A stretch of DNA of 8,053 nt from positions 1 to 8,053 of the forward strand of contig JADYYL010000250.1 in assembly GCA_020853655.1 (NCBI GenBank), in the 5' to 3' direction. Below, piece by piece: positions 1 to 6,496 of this stretch (positions are counted from its first letter, which is position 1; every line of letters begins with the position of its first letter). The notes beneath the pieces were generated by a model. That model had not been told where the DNA came from. It saw only the letters and a program-made list of their open reading frames with translations, and ran no database searches. This DNA is from Deltaproteobacteria bacterium (lineage in GTDB: Bacteria > Bdellovibrionota_C > UBA2361 > SZUA-149 > JADYYL01). A program made the translations under genes and the position numbers.

Positions 1-1028
1 GCGCGTTGAACGTGTTGACCGGTGAAGTTATCGCCACGATTGGCGGGTATGACTACAGGCGCAGCGTGTTCAACAGAGCAACGCAGGGGCACTTGCAGCC
101 CGGCTCCTCTTTTAAGCCGTTTATTTACGTCGCTGCGCTCGACACGCTTCGCTACACGCCGTCGACCATCGTTCCCGATTCGCCCATCAGCCTGGTCGCC
201 GGTAACGGGCAAGTGTGGTCACCAGGGAACTTTGATGGAAAGTTTCTCGGTCCGATCACGCTCCGTCGTGCATTGGAGCGTTCGCGGAACGTCGTCTCGG
301 TGTTTCTGCTGACAAAACTCGGGGTTGATCGCGGGATCCAATCCGCACGAAATCTCGGAATTACGACGCCAATCGACAAGAACCTCTCGATCGCGCTCGG
401 CACGCCTGAGGTGATCCCGCTGGAGATGGTCCGTGCCTACGGTACATTCGCCGCTGGCGGTCGTCTTGCTGACTCAGTCATCGTCTCGTCGATTGTCGAT
501 CGAAGTGGCGAGACCATTTACGAGAAGCGGCCGCAGCACAAGCAGGCGCTCAGCGAAGAGACGGCGTTTTTGATGGCGAATATGATGAAGGGCGTCGTGG
601 AACTCGGAACTGCAACCTCCGTGAAGGTTCTTGGAAGGCCCGTTGGCGGAAAGACAGGCACGACGAACGATCATATGGACGCCTGGTTTATCGGTTATAC
701 GACGGATTGGGCTGCTGGAGGCTGGACCGGTTTCGACGTGAAGAGACCAATGGGGAAGCAGGAAACCGGCGGAAAGGCAGCCGCGCCGATGTTTATCTAC
801 TTCATGCAAGAGTTTCTCAAAGATCAACCCGCCATCGATTTCAACATTCCGGATGGCGTGGTCCCGGTGGCGATCGATCTCGCGGGCGGTCGACCCGTTG
901 ATCCATCGCTCCCCGGCGCGTTCATCGAATACTTTAAGAGCGGTGAAGAACCGAGCGGCGAGGCTGCCCCTACACTCGATGAGCTTCAGCTTCAGGACCA
1001 GGACTATCTGTCGAGCGACGAATTCTGA
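1..1028 (+). CDS. Penicillin-binding protein 1A-like, C-terminal transpeptidase domain (5' truncated by window)
   Basis: Class A PBPs polymerise and cross-link peptidoglycan at the outer face of the inner membrane. Only the transpeptidase half is visible. The frame is open to the left edge, so the true start and the N-terminal glycosyltransferase domain lie outside. Counting from the TTG at 6, the three catalytic motifs of penicillin-binding transpeptidases are present in order: the active-site SxxK (S34-S-F-K37, in GSSFKPF), SxN (S93-R-N95) and KTG (K217-T-G219, in GGKTGTT). The segment before SxxK (LTGEVIATIGGYDY) matches the usual entry into this domain. All key residues are intact, so the enzyme is expected to be active. 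The C-terminal 35 or so residues form an acidic, Gln-rich tail that is probably disordered. The gene is followed 58 bases later by a secreted prolyl isomerase in the same direction. The class A assignment rests on motif spacing and general resemblance; a class B enzyme is less likely. Confidence 0.93.
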   Translation, partial: ALNVLTGEVIATIGGYDYRRSVFNRATQGHLQPGSSFKPFIYVAALDTLRYTPSTIVPDSPISLVAGNGQVWSPGNFDGKFLGPITLRRALERSRNVVSVFLLTKLGVDRGIQSARNLGITTPIDKNLSIALGTPEVIPLEMVRAYGTFAAGGRLADSVIVSSIVDRSGETIYEKRPQHKQALSEETAFLMANMMKGVVELGTATSVKVLGRPVGGKTGTTNDHMDAWFIGYTTDWAAGGWTGFDVKRPMGKQETGGKAAAPMFIYFMQEFLKDQPAIDFNIPDGVVPVAIDLAGGRPVDPSLPGAFIEYFKSGEEPSGEAAPTLDELQLQDQDYLSSDEF

Positions 1029-1086
1029 CGGACAAAGCGGCTGAAACGTTTTAAGATATTTCCGTCATAGAAAAGGTTCGGAACGG

Positions 1087-1668
1087 ATGAAACTGCGGCT
1101 CCAACTTCGTTGTCTCTTGCTGGTCGCGGCTCTCGCCGTTGCGCAGTCGACTCTCGTTTGGGGGACTTCTGCTTTGGCTGTGGAAAAGCCGCTGCCGTTT
1201 CCGCTACCGCGCAGTGCGCAGGAGCTTCCACGCAGCGCCGTAATCGAAACCGAAAAAGGTTCGTTTCGAATCGAGTTCCTACGAGAGGTCGCACCAACGA
1301 CGGTACGAAACTTCGAATACCTCGCGAAGCGGAATTTTTACTCGGGTCTGACCTTTCATCGTTACGAGCCAGGATTTGCGATTCAAGGCGGCGACCCGAA
1401 GGGGAACGGAAAAGGTGGTCCCGGCTACATGCTTCCTCCAGAGTTTTCGAATGTCCGGCATGAACGTGGGAGTCTCGGCATGGCTCGGCTCTCGGATCAG
1501 ATCAATCCGGAGCGGCTGTCGAACGGGAGCCAGTTCTATATCTGTCTGGCTCCAGCGCCTCATATCGACGGTCTCTATACTGTGTTCGCGAATGTGCGCT
1601 CTGGGATGGACGTCGTCGAACGGTTACGAAAAGGGGATCGAATCATCTCCGTGCGAGTCGAACCGTGA
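1087..1668 (+). CDS. Secreted cyclophilin-type peptidyl-prolyl cis-trans isomerase
   Basis: Catalyses cis-trans isomerisation of X-Pro bonds and assists protein folding, here predicted in the periplasm. Residues 1-32 form a Sec signal peptide: basic MKLRLQLR, a hydrophobic stretch, and likely cleavage after SALA. The mature 160 residues are a compact bacterial cyclophilin. F90-P104 (FHRYEPGFAIQGGDP) is the family signature and contains the catalytic Arg (R92) and Gln (Q100). G147-S-Q-F150 and D161-G-L-Y-T-V-F167 match the other active-site strands. Tyr replaces the His of eukaryotic cyclophilin A, as is common in bacteria. There is a short insertion around LSDQINPERLSNG (residues 135-147). 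The ATG at 1087 is chosen because it gives a complete signal peptide; the upstream Shine-Dalgarno is weak (GAACGG). The stop codon overlaps the GTG start of the VWA gene, suggesting translational coupling. Confidence 0.93.
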   Translation: MKLRLQLRCLLLVAALAVAQSTLVWGTSALAVEKPLPFPLPRSAQELPRSAVIETEKGSFRIEFLREVAPTTVRNFEYLAKRNFYSGLTFHRYEPGFAIQGGDPKGNGKGGPGYMLPPEFSNVRHERGSLGMARLSDQINPERLSNGSQFYICLAPAPHIDGLYTVFANVRSGMDVVERLRKGDRIISVRVEP

Positions 1669-4037
1669 AAGACGAACGAACCGCCACTCAGCAAGGTTTC
1701 AGCGGACGAGGAGAATCGCCCAGCGTTCCTCTGTTGCGTCGGGCGATCGTGTATGCGCTGGCTATAGTAGTCGCAGCTTCGCTTGTGATGTCGTTTCCAG
1801 CGACGAATGTTTTTGCATCAGATCCTCCAAAGAAGAAGGCGGATCACGGTGCGAAGAAACCTGCATCTGGTGGCCATGGAGAGGCAAAGAAGCCAGCCTC
1901 TGGAGGTCACGGTGAGAAGAAGGGCGGCGAGAAGCGATACCGGAAGAAGCGGCCACTGAAGAAGCCCTCGCCCGTTCCCGGTGCTCACGACATCACCAAC
2001 GAGGCGGTGAATGCCGTTGGATCTGACACGAAAGTCACCAACGCCAGTTTCGATGGTCAGCTTGGGGAGGTTCCCCCGATCGACGCGGTTCTTGTGATCG
2101 ACAGCTCGGGCAGCATGCAACGAACCGATCCGAATCGTCTCCGGATCCAGGCGGCGAAGCTGTTTGTTCGCTTTCTGGGCGAGAAAGATCGGGTCGCCGT
2201 TTTCGAGTTCGATAAAGACGCACGACAGTTGCTCGATTTTACTGAAGTGAAGGCTGAAACCGCACCAGAAATCGAGAGGGTCATCGATCAAATTTCGGAG
2301 AAAGGCGGATTCACGAACCTCTCCGCTCCGGTGATCGCCGCGCATGCGATGCTTGCCGAGAAGGGCCGCACGAATGCAACGCGAGCCGTGGTGTTACTCA
2401 GCGATGGTCAGATGGATCCCCATCCCGAAAATGGGTTGCCGGAAGATTTGGTGAAGAAACTTTTTGAAAGTGACCTCGCCGAATATAAAAATTCACAGAT
2501 GCGGTTGTACTCGCTCGCGATGAGCGAAGAAGCAGATCGTGTGCTGCTCTCCGACATGTCCAAGGCGACGGAATCTCTGAGCTGGTATGCGCAGGACGTG
2601 AACACGATCCACATGAAGTTCTCGGATCTGTTCCTGGCTTTGAAGAAGCCTCAGGTGACGCCGCTGGATGGCGGTGGTTTTGAAATCGACTCTTCGATCC
2701 GAGAGGCGACTTTTTACATATCTCGCACATCCCCCGAGCAAACCGTTTCGTTGGTGAGTCCAAAGGGCGAGACGTTTACGCACATTGAGTTTCCGCTTGG
2801 ATCGAAATGGTATCGCGGTGAGCTGTTCGACATCGTGACGTTGGTAAAGCCAGCGCCGGGGCCTTGGGGAGTTCGCGGGGTGGAGCAGCCAGAAGGCTAT
2901 GCGACCTTGTTGACGGATCTGCAGGTGCAGGTTCGATGGCCGAAGACCAACTTCAAAGTCGGTGAAACCGTGGTGTTCTTTGCGCGCCTCGTTGCAGACG
3001 GCAAGCCGTTTCAAGAGAGTGGGCTGAAGGACATTACATTTTATCAGTACAAGGTGCTCAACACCCGCTCCGGGAAGTCAATCGCGGCTGGAGCGATGGT
3101 CGACAACGGCAATGACGGCGACCAGGTCGCCGGAGATGGAATATTCGCAGCGCAGGTCAAGCTCGAAGAAGAAGGGGAGTATCGTGCGTTGGTCGGTGTG
3201 ACCTCGCCGACGTTCACGCGGCAGCAACAACTTCCCTTCTCGGTTTCGAAGGGAGCGGTCGACCTTGTGCTGAAGAAGGGAGATGAGTTCGCCGGAACGA
3301 AAGATAAGTTCGTCCTGAGCATCGGATCGGAAGCAGTAAAGCTGAAAGATCTCGAAGTTCGCCTTATCGCGGAAAAGGAAGGTGGAAAGACTCTGGCCTA
3401 TAAGGTCGATACGCTCGACTCAAAGAACGGAGTTTACGAGTTTGCACCTGAGAAACTTGGAACCGGCACGTTCAAAATCACCGGGCGGATGAAGGCGAAG
3501 GACAAAGACAAGCATGACGTGACGAACGTCAGCGAGCCCATTGAGTATGTCGCGCATGCGCCGACGAAGGGGAAATCGGGGCACGCCGAGCCTGGCGCCG
3601 AGGGGCACGAAGAAGCGGCCGACGCTCACGAAGGAGCGACTGAGGGGGCCGAAGAGGTCACCGGCGAAGACGTCGTCGAAGAAGGGGCGGAGGGGGAATC
3701 CGCAGCCTCGTCTTTTGGTATGAACGACATCATCGGAATCGTTGGGGTCGTTCTCTCGCTTGCCTGGAGCGGGGGGCTTATTTTCTACGTGAAGAAAAAG
3801 CTGGATTTCGGGAAAGGCCTGCCGCAGCGAGAGAAGAAGTATGCCCGTCCGCCCGCGTTGGCGAGCGACATCGACATGCTCAAGGAAAAAGCATCGTCGA
3901 CTCGACGGAAGGTAACACCTGAAGATCTGACAACGTTCGAATTGGTAAAGGACGTATTCGGCAATACTCCGGATGAAACGACCGCACCGGCGCAAGCGCC
4001 GGAAGGTGAAGAAGCCGCGGCAGAAACGGAAGCGTAA
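1665..4037 (+). CDS. Exported von Willebrand factor A domain protein with C-terminal membrane anchor
   Basis: 790 residues of unknown specific role. VWA domains bind partner proteins through a metal ion (MIDAS site). Visible layout: a signal peptide or N-terminal anchor at about 24-51 (cleavage likely after VFA); a Lys/Gly/His linker at 52-105 with a perfect 11-residue duplication (63-73 and 74-84, AKKPASGGHGE); and the VWA domain at about 137-325. The MIDAS residues are complete: D146-S-S-G-S150, T217 and D247. Next come beta-rich extracytoplasmic domains (about 335-630), including a D480-N-G-N-D-G-D...D-G-I-F494 motif that resembles an acidic metal-binding loop. A low-complexity acidic/His linker (631-683) precedes a single membrane span (about 687-709). 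The span is followed by KKK, placing the last 80 residues in the cytoplasm. The GTG start overlaps the previous stop as GTGA. The next gene starts 21 bases downstream. The overall layout vaguely resembles VWA proteins of the TIGR03503 type, which is a low-confidence comparison. Confidence 0.88.
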   Translation: MKDERTATQQGFSGRGESPSVPLLRRAIVYALAIVVAASLVMSFPATNVFASDPPKKKADHGAKKPASGGHGEAKKPASGGHGEKKGGEKRYRKKRPLKKPSPVPGAHDITNEAVNAVGSDTKVTNASFDGQLGEVPPIDAVLVIDSSGSMQRTDPNRLRIQAAKLFVRFLGEKDRVAVFEFDKDARQLLDFTEVKAETAPEIERVIDQISEKGGFTNLSAPVIAAHAMLAEKGRTNATRAVVLLSDGQMDPHPENGLPEDLVKKLFESDLAEYKNSQMRLYSLAMSEEADRVLLSDMSKATESLSWYAQDVNTIHMKFSDLFLALKKPQVTPLDGGGFEIDSSIREATFYISRTSPEQTVSLVSPKGETFTHIEFPLGSKWYRGELFDIVTLVKPAPGPWGVRGVEQPEGYATLLTDLQVQVRWPKTNFKVGETVVFFARLVADGKPFQESGLKDITFYQYKVLNTRSGKSIAAGAMVDNGNDGDQVAGDGIFAAQVKLEEEGEYRALVGVTSPTFTRQQQLPFSVSKGAVDLVLKKGDEFAGTKDKFVLSIGSEAVKLKDLEVRLIAEKEGGKTLAYKVDTLDSKNGVYEFAPEKLGTGTFKITGRMKAKDKDKHDVTNVSEPIEYVAHAPTKGKSGHAEPGAEGHEEAADAHEGATEGAEEVTGEDVVEEGAEGESAASSFGMNDIIGIVGVVLSLAWSGGLIFYVKKKLDFGKGLPQREKKYARPPALASDIDMLKEKASSTRRKVTPEDLTTFELVKDVFGNTPDETTAPAQAPEGEEAAAETEA
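1851..1916 (+). repeat. Tandem 33-bp coding duplication in the VWA gene linker
   Basis: Two adjacent 33-base units each encode AKKPASGGHGE. They differ at 8 of 33 bases, all third-codon positions, so the peptide is identical. The repeat lies in the Lys/His/Gly-rich linker just after the signal peptide and may contribute to flexible spacing, cell-wall contact or metal binding. That role is inferred from composition only. Confidence 0.85.
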
Positions 4038-4058
4038 CTCTGTGAACGAAGCGCATTC

Positions 4059-4715
4059 ATGATTTGGATAATTCTCATCGTCCTTGTTTGCGTCGGCACG
4101 ACGGGGTTTGTCGTCTTCTCGCTCTTTAGCCAGGTGGCGGAGCGAAAAGCGGTGATGATCGACAATCTCAAGGTTATCGAGACCGAGCTGAAGGAGAAAC
4201 AAGGTTTGCTCCGGGAGCTTGCGGAGTTGGGACTCGGGCTTGTTTCCACGGACATCGTCGCGCAGGCGAAGGCGGATAACGAGCATGAGGAGGAGGCGCT
4301 GCGCTCCGAGAAGGGGCGAGGGACGATCATCCAGTCGGAGATGGAGGCAGTCGATCTTCGTCTTCGAGAATTGGAGGAGATTCAAAAAGAGCTCGAGAAT
4401 AGTAGCGTTGAAGCGTCGCGGGAGATCGAGATGTTGCGAGCTCGAGAGCGTGATCTTGAGAGTCAAAATCAGCGACTGCGAACGCAAGTTGAGAATCTCG
4501 TTATTACGCTCGACAAGATCGCGAGCGAAGTGGGAGTCGACGCAGGAGCGATTCTTCTCGCGGCGCGACCTGAGATGGTCAACATTCAGGAGAAGCTTCA
4601 CTTTTACGGGGAGCAGATTACGCTTCTCAACCGGAAGTATCTCGACCTGAAGAAGGCCTATGACGCACTCGATATCGAATATGCGCAGCTCTACGAGAAG
4701 CAGTCGCAGGGCTAG
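4059..4715 (+). CDS. Single-span membrane protein with long periplasmic or cytoplasmic coiled coil
   Basis: 218 residues, family not recognised. Residues 2-23 are a hydrophobic helix (IWIILIVLVCVGTTGFVVFS) that looks like an uncleaved N-terminal anchor. Residues 24-60 and 75-155 are rich in Glu, Lys, Arg, Gln and Leu with heptad-like spacing and few helix breakers, indicating a coiled coil. It is interrupted near 58-66 and 158-172 by Gly/Ala-containing segments. A shorter C-terminal helix covers about 172-215. The size and layout suggest a structural spacer or an oligomerising partner for an envelope protein, most plausibly the VWA protein encoded 21 bases upstream, which also has a single membrane span. 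The start at 4059 has only a poor Shine-Dalgarno (GAACGAAGCG). The nearby GTG at 4042 is out of frame. The 3' end overlaps the start region of the binding-protein gene. Orientation in the membrane is not certain. Confidence 0.82.
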   Translation: MIWIILIVLVCVGTTGFVVFSLFSQVAERKAVMIDNLKVIETELKEKQGLLRELAELGLGLVSTDIVAQAKADNEHEEEALRSEKGRGTIIQSEMEAVDLRLRELEEIQKELENSSVEASREIEMLRARERDLESQNQRLRTQVENLVITLDKIASEVGVDAGAILLAARPEMVNIQEKLHFYGEQITLLNRKYLDLKKAYDALDIEYAQLYEKQSQG

Positions 4716-5790
4716 CGCGAGGCGAAGCCTGTCACCGGTGCTTTTGGGGGTTCTCCTCGCCGGGGCGTGGGCGCCTTGTGCGATGGCTCAGACCAATTCA
4801 GTTCCAAAGCTCGAAGTTGCTTTCATCGGGACGTTCACTGGACCCCAGAGGATTCTCTGTGAGACCACGAAAGAAGGCCTCTCCTACTACAACGAGACAC
4901 TCAAGGGCACGGACCCGGTGCGTGTCACCGACGTAGAAATGGGAGGGGATGAGGCTTCGATAAGGGCTGCGTTTGAGAAACTCAGCGGCGAGCAAAAGTA
5001 TCATGCGCTGATCCTGATCGGGGCGCCGATCTCGAATACGATTGCTCCGCTTGCAGAGGCGGCGGGGATACCCACATTCGCATGGACGCGAACTGAGGAT
5101 GTGGCGCGTGGACGTCGATTTGTGATTCGGACGATGCCCAGTGCGGTGCGGGAAGGGGAAGCGATTGCCGGCGAGGCAAAGATGAGGGGGATGCGCGCGG
5201 TGGCGGTGTTCGCAGAGGATGCTGGGTATAGTCGCGGGATCGTTGACGGGTTTAAGAGATCATTTCCAACCTCGATGATCGTGTCTGAGGAGTTTCGGCG
5301 GGACACGCAACGGAGTTATACTGATGGGTTGATTGCCGCGCAGAAACGGGGAGTGCGAGACGTGTTTACGTGCCTGAATGCGCCGTGGATTGTTGCACGA
5401 GAGGCACGAATGATAGGGATGACGGGAGCGATTTTTGGATGTGACGTCATCGATCCCGAGCAGCAAGGGGAGCTCGCGGAGCCCGGTTTGAGCGATGCGT
5501 GGTTTGTTTCGATCGGCGTGGCACGAGAGTTCCGGCGCGAGTTCGGGAAGCGGTTTGGGACGAAACCTTTCGTGTCGGGCGCGGCGATTCATGCGGATCT
5601 CATGAGCGTGCTGCGGCGAATCGCGGAGCATCGGCCGAGGGGGACAGAGATAATCGAGCGAGTCTTGGCGACGCCCGAGCAGTCGGGGGCGCTGACTCGC
5701 CTGGCCTTTGTTGAGCGTGACGGGGATCAGTTTCTTGAGCCCGCGTTTGTGGTGAATCGAGTGCGGAATGGCGCTCTTGACCGCAACTAG
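4660..5790 (+). CDS. Exported LivJ-fold periplasmic binding protein (Peripla_BP_6-like)
   Basis: 376 residues from the ATG at 4660; the ATG at 4681 (M8) is an equally good start. Both overlap the coiled-coil gene, by 56 or 35 bases. AGAAGG lies 3 bases before the first ATG. Residues 8-43 are a signal peptide with a very Arg-rich start, the core VLLGVLLAGAWA, and likely cleavage after CAMA before Gln44. Cys40 is not in a proper lipobox. The mature protein resembles branched-chain amino-acid binding proteins: K50-LEVAFIGTFTG first strand; A116-LILIGAPISNTIAPLAEA with AGIPTFAW (135-142) forming the cleft region; V181-AVFAEDAGYSRGIVDGFKR as the second-lobe nucleotide-fold-like segment; and FTCLNAPWIVAREARMIGM (236-254). 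The family normally delivers amino acids, amides or urea to ABC transporters, but no permease or ATPase gene is visible. Its place after envelope genes suggests a sensor or scaffold role, which is inference. Confidence 0.85.
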   Translation: MTHSISNMRSSTRSSRRASARRSLSPVLLGVLLAGAWAPCAMAQTNSVPKLEVAFIGTFTGPQRILCETTKEGLSYYNETLKGTDPVRVTDVEMGGDEASIRAAFEKLSGEQKYHALILIGAPISNTIAPLAEAAGIPTFAWTRTEDVARGRRFVIRTMPSAVREGEAIAGEAKMRGMRAVAVFAEDAGYSRGIVDGFKRSFPTSMIVSEEFRRDTQRSYTDGLIAAQKRGVRDVFTCLNAPWIVAREARMIGMTGAIFGCDVIDPEQQGELAEPGLSDAWFVSIGVAREFRREFGKRFGTKPFVSGAAIHADLMSVLRRIAEHRPRGTEIIERVLATPEQSGALTRLAFVERDGDQFLEPAFVVNRVRNGALDRN

Positions 5791-5798
5791 GTCGGGAC

Positions 5799-6272
5799 CT
5801 AAAGGGCTCGGAGCATGGCCGCCAGGAGCGCGATTGTACCCACCACTCCAGCCAGAATTGTCGCAAACGCGACCGCGAGGAAGGTCAGCGCCGCTAGCTT
5901 GAGTCTTCGCTTCGGAACGGTATCAGAGACGGTGTTTTCGATGCCCACATGCCGCTCAATGAGCCGCACGTTTCTCAAGTTCGCGCCGTAAGCGAGGTCG
6001 AACAGGTCTCCTATAACTGGAACCGCGCCCACAATGGCGTCGAGCGCGATGTTACCGAGCATCCTCACGAGGAGCGCCGTGGACGCTCCCATCCGCGCAG
6101 CCTCGATGACGACGTAAAATCCAATGAACAACCCCGCGGCATCGCCGATACCAGGCACGAGCCCGAGGATACCATCGAGGCCAAACTTCAGGTTCGTCCC
6201 AGGGACGGTGATTAACGCGTCCGAGGCCCGGGCGATGGTTCGTAATCTTGCTAACGCTTTCTGATTCTCCAT
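5799..6272 (-). CDS. DUF4112 family membrane protein
   Basis: 157 residues. The N-terminal 105 residues match the DUF4112 family, whose function is unknown. Characteristic parts are A13-IARASDALITVPGTNLKFGLD near the start, then two similar blocks, D33-GILGLVPGIGD and D78-AIVGAVPVIGD, each leading into a hydrophobic helix, and N98-LRNVRLIERH. Residues 124-156 are a further hydrophobic helix, so about three membrane segments are expected. The two D-G/A-I-L/V-G-x-V-P-x-I-G-D blocks look like an internal repeat. The start at 6272 gives a typical family N-terminus but has no clear Shine-Dalgarno; a 13-bp palindrome sits 8 bases upstream instead. Residues 115-120 (VSDTVP) are encoded by a degenerate copy of that palindrome. 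The gene ends 8 bases from the stop of the convergent binding-protein gene. Confidence 0.9.
   Translation of the reverse strand: MENQKALARLRTIARASDALITVPGTNLKFGLDGILGLVPGIGDAAGLFIGFYVVIEAARMGASTALLVRMLGNIALDAIVGAVPVIGDLFDLAYGANLRNVRLIERHVGIENTVSDTVPKRRLKLAALTFLAVAFATILAGVVGTIALLAAMLRAL
5913..5933. repeat. Degenerate third copy of the palindromic repeat, inside DUF4112 coding sequence
   Basis: The plus strand reads CGGAACGGTATCAGAGACG from 5913. It matches the copy at 7547-7565 (CGGAACCGTATCTGATACG) at 16 of 19 positions in the same direction. It also resembles the copy at 6281. It lies between the conserved DUF4112 core and the final hydrophobic helix and encodes VSDTVP. Chance similarity cannot be excluded, but the shared CGGAAC flank argues for common origin. 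Confidence 0.5.
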
Positions 6273-6496
6273 TTAGAAAACGTATCAGATACGGTCTCCA
6301 AAGATCATGCACTTCGTCACGCAGCGCGCGAGAAACGACCTTCGACGAGCGCTGCGGACCGTTTTGTGGACATTTCGGGTGGGAATCAGCGCCTGCTTTC
6401 AAGGGCAAAACGTTGATTTTCTGCACTCTGGACACACCTCTCCAGCCGGAGCTCAAGCTCCACGTCGTCTTCTCAGAGGATGCCCAATCTCAGCAA
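6273..6496. other. Intergenic stretch downstream of the transposase gene
   Basis: This is 224 bases with no convincing gene. It contains the palindrome copy at 6281-6295 and two possible hairpins. One pairs GCAGCGC (6321-6327) with GCGCTGC (6349-6355) around a 21-base loop. The other is GGAGCT-CA-AGCTCC at 6448-6461. Neither hairpin is followed by a T tract, so a classical intrinsic terminator is not supported. If the palindromes bound a mobile unit, these hairpins would lie in its right-hand (3') non-coding end. Confidence 0.45.
6281..6295. repeat. REP-like palindrome, copy 1 (inverted relative to copy 2)
   Basis: CGTATCAGATACGGT. Its first 13 bases are a perfect palindrome around a single central A. 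The full 15 bases are the exact reverse complement of 7551-7565. It lies 8 bases upstream of the DUF4112 start and 201 bases beyond the transposase stop. It could be a REP-type end recognised by the adjacent HUH transposase, or a protein-binding operator for the DUF4112 gene. Flanking the transposase in inverted orientation favours the former. Confidence 0.75.

Noticed and set aside
1029..1086. Possible promoter between the PBP1A and prolyl isomerase genes
   Set aside because: The stretch is relatively AT-rich (TTTTAAGATATTT), and TAAGAT is a weak -10-like match, but no -35 box with proper spacing is visible.
3420..4601. Long open frame (393 codons) on the minus strand
   Set aside because: It lies antisense to the end of the VWA gene and most of the coiled-coil gene, crosses their boundary, has Arg/Leu/Ser-rich non-protein-like composition and shows no recognisable motif. 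It is a by-product of codon bias on the plus strand.
4731..4785. Lipoprotein signal in the binding protein (Cys40)
   Set aside because: The residues before Cys40 are W-A-P, not a lipobox such as L-A-G. Cleavage after CAMA by ordinary signal peptidase fits better.
5789..5800. Small hairpin AGGTCGGGACCT between the convergent stops as a bidirectional terminator
   Set aside because: The stem is only 4-5 bp with a minimal loop and no T tract on either side, so it is unlikely to terminate transcription alone.
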